Of a DNA stretch of 64,000 nucleotides, positions 62,191 through 64,000 are shown piece by piece (position 1 is the stretch's first letter; each line of letters starts with the position of its first letter). The DNA comes from Chloroflexi bacterium OLB13 (lineage in GTDB: Bacteria; Chloroflexota; Anaerolineae; Aggregatilineales; Phototrophicaceae). The DNA lies in assembly GCA_001567485.1 (NCBI GenBank), contig JZRA01000016.1, positions 1-64,000 of the forward strand, read 5' to 3'. A program made the position numbers and the translations under genes. The notes beneath the pieces are model-generated. The model did not search any database and had not been told where the DNA came from. It worked only from the letters and a program-made list of their open reading frames with translations.

Positions 62191-64000
62191 ATGCTTCGAC
62201 TGATCGCTGCCTTAGTCCTTCTGATCACGCTCGCCGTTGAGTCGGCCGCACAAGTGCCAGCCGTGTCGTTTGACCTTGCTCGTGTGCAGCGCGCAACCGT
62301 CCAGATCATGCAGGCGCGCACAACCGGCGGCAGCACGCAGATCACGTGTGTCAGCTCCGGCAGTTTGATTACACCGACCGGGCTGATCCTGACTAACGCG
62401 CACGGGACAGTTCAGAACGAGAGCTGCGATGGCAACCTTCTGATCGTCGCCATCAGCGTTCGTGACGGCGAACCACCGGTTCCAACGTTTCGAGCGCAGG
62501 TCATTCAGGCCGATGACGGGCTGGATATCGCGCTGCTCCAAATCTCCGCAGAATTGAACGGTCAGCCTATCGACAGCACGTCGCTGAGCCTCCCCTATAC
62601 TGAGGTCGCGCGGCCGGGCGATGTCGCCCTCGACGAGACAGTGTACGTCGTCGGATTCCCCGGCATCGGAGACGACCCAACGGTCGTTGTGCAGGCCAGC
62701 GTGCAAGGATTCACGGCAGAACCACGTGCTGAAAAGTCGTGGCTCAAGGTACGTGCCGTACAGGGCGACGTGACGATCAGCGGCCCCATGTCCGGCGGCG
62801 GCGCCTATAACCGCAGCGGCCAACTCGTCGGCATACCGACGATTGCGCCACTTGTACGCACATCCGATACGAGCAGCTGCATCCAGATTCAGGACACGAA
62901 TCAGGACGGTTTGATCACGCTGCAAGATGCCTGTGTGCCGTTGGGCGGCTCGATCAACACTATCCGCCCGGTTGCCTTTGCACTGCCCCTCATTCAGAGC
63001 GCCCAACTTGGAATCTCGATCCGCACCTCCTCCGAGACTGCACTGGCGAGTTCACCGTTCCCCCAGATTTCAAACCTTTTCTTCGCTCCATCAGTCACCA
63101 ACGGGATGCCGACAACCGTGCTGGCCGACCTGCCCGCCGGCGCGACAAGCCTCTACTTGTTCTTTGACTATCGCGGTATGCGGCCCACGACGGTGTATGA
63201 ACTGCGCGTCGCTGTCGATGGTGTGACAAGCACGGTGTTCAGCCTGCCGCCCGTGCGCTGGAGTGGTGGCGAGGCCGGTCTGTGGTACATCGGGCTTACC
63301 GGTCAAGCCCTACCGAACGGCGAGTACACGTTTATGCTGCTGGTTAACGGACAGGTGTCCGGCGACCCCAAGACGATACAGGTGGGCGGCGGCGCTCAAT
63401 CCCGGCCGACGTTTCGCAGCATCGCCTTTCTTGTCTCTACCGGTGAGAATCAGGCCTTCGGCAATGGCTATATCCTCGGCCGTGGATCGACTGTCACCGC
63501 GCAGTTCACGTACGACAACATGGTCGATGGCATCGAGTGGGCGGGCGTGTGGTACTTCGGCGGGCAGGAACTCGAGCCGCGCGTCGGGGGCCAGTGGAAT
63601 ACCGGTCAAGCTAACGGCTCACAATCGACATCGTTTACCGTTCCGGGCGGACTACTCCCGGGGCGCTATCGGCTGGAGCTGTACATTCAGGGGACATTGA
63701 GTGCGCTGGCCGACTTTACGGTCGCGGGCATCCAAGAGGAGCTGCGTCCGCGTGTGTTCAGCCGGCAGCGCTTCGTCGCGGCCGAAACCCCTGCCGATGC
63801 CATCGGTGCACAGCCTGTCACGTCAGTGACGACCTCTATTCAGCGTCTGTTTGCGGTCTTCGACTGGGAGTCGATCGCAGTTGGAACACTCTGGCAGGTC
63901 ACGATCAGCGTCGATGACCGCGTGCTGTTCGATCGCATCGCACCGTGGACGCTGCCCGAAGATGGCGCTGGATACTGGATTGAACTCACGGCCAACACGG
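62191..64000 (+). CDS. Secreted trypsin-like serine protease (partial, C-terminus off window)
   Basis: At least 603 residues, running off the right edge. The signal peptide ends near VESAAQ (residue 21). A trypsin-like domain (about 25-270) has a plausible triad: His71 in TNAHGTVQ, Asp112 in DDGLDIALLQ and Ser201 in GPMSGGGAYN, where trypsins usually have GNSGGP. An EF-hand/dockerin-like calcium loop DTNQDGLITLQD (235-246), bracketed by Cys230 and Cys248, is inserted after the nucleophile. Beyond residue 280 are repeated beta-sandwich domains of unknown type. Start ATG 62191, five bases after the previous stop. Confidence 0.88.
   Translation, partial: MLRLIAALVLLITLAVESAAQVPAVSFDLARVQRATVQIMQARTTGGSTQITCVSSGSLITPTGLILTNAHGTVQNESCDGNLLIVAISVRDGEPPVPTFRAQVIQADDGLDIALLQISAELNGQPIDSTSLSLPYTEVARPGDVALDETVYVVGFPGIGDDPTVVVQASVQGFTAEPRAEKSWLKVRAVQGDVTISGPMSGGGAYNRSGQLVGIPTIAPLVRTSDTSSCIQIQDTNQDGLITLQDACVPLGGSINTIRPVAFALPLIQSAQLGISIRTSSETALASSPFPQISNLFFAPSVTNGMPTTVLADLPAGATSLYLFFDYRGMRPTTVYELRVAVDGVTSTVFSLPPVRWSGGEAGLWYIGLTGQALPNGEYTFMLLVNGQVSGDPKTIQVGGGAQSRPTFRSIAFLVSTGENQAFGNGYILGRGSTVTAQFTYDNMVDGIEWAGVWYFGGQELEPRVGGQWNTGQANGSQSTSFTVPGGLLPGRYRLELYIQGTLSALADFTVAGIQEELRPRVFSRQRFVAAETPADAIGAQPVTSVTTSIQRLFAVFDWESIAVGTLWQVTISVDDRVLFDRIAPWTLPEDGAGYWIELTANT

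Noticed and set aside
1-64000. Mobile elements, prophage, toxin-antitoxin or defence systems
   Set aside because: No transposase, integrase, phage or restriction gene and no CRISPR repeat was found on either strand.

Overview
The window reads as a chromosomal segment of a Chloroflexota bacterium, most likely a non-phototrophic member of class Anaerolineae. The basis is lineage-typical content: secreted SH3b, LysM and PKD proteins on Thr/Pro-rich stalks, multi-GAF histidine kinases, an isopentenyl phosphate kinase beside a mevalonate kinase (as in Roseiflexus), and a decaprenyl-phosphate phosphoribosyltransferase-type UbiA protein. Composition looks even and GC-rich, coding density is very high, and I see no insertion sequence, prophage, integron or CRISPR array. 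The taxonomic call is inference; there is no rRNA gene.

Layout. 1-2891: a lipoprotein with at least nine PKD domains, cut by the left edge. 3089-9009: two membrane histidine kinases around one OmpR-type regulator. 9006-13085: an SCP2-like protein and three envelope genes (beta-propeller, LysM plus LasA-type M23 peptidase, SH3b protein). 13156-15493: hisZ-hisG. 15485-21194: a leftward five-gene unit pheA-asd-sqdB-hisD-like-kinase. 21379-27305: Fe-S carrier, IMPACT protein, TPR protein, triple-SH3b protein, L,D-transpeptidase. 27308-30748: receiver-GAF-kinase (frameshifted), S41 protease, smpB, then tRNA-Glu. 31022-38871: myo-inositol catabolism genes (iolC, iolB, iolD, a LacD-like aldolase, iolG) with a MaoC hydratase and an acyl-CoA ligase. 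38885-42171: CLC transporter, TPR/membrane protein (frameshifted), tRNA-Leu. 42268-50105: plsX, fabF, a TPR protein, trmFO, an aminotransferase, hflX. 50107-57368: site-2 protease unit and an isoprenoid cluster (mevalonate-type decarboxylase, DPPR-synthase-like UbiA, mevalonate kinase, isopentenyl phosphate kinase). 57343-64000: DppABC-type transporter without ATPases, a degenerate PrsW-like protein, a small anchored protein and a trypsin-like protease cut by the right edge.

How the genes fit together. The isoprenoid cluster is best explained by the alternative mevalonate route (mevalonate phosphate, isopentenyl phosphate, IPP), feeding a neighbouring prenyl-phosphate enzyme. The inositol genes cover oxidation, ring opening, isomerisation and kinase steps, with a LacD-type aldolase apparently replacing IolJ; iolE and iolA are not in the window. 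The HisD-like protein has lost residues of the canonical metal and substrate site, so it may not make histidine.

Quality note. Four genes (27308-28953, 40907-41967, 42268-43286, 47377-48551) are each broken by what looks like one missing G or C, and each reads through perfectly when one base is restored. This pattern suggests consensus errors more than four pseudogenes. No stretch over 300 bases lacks a gene.
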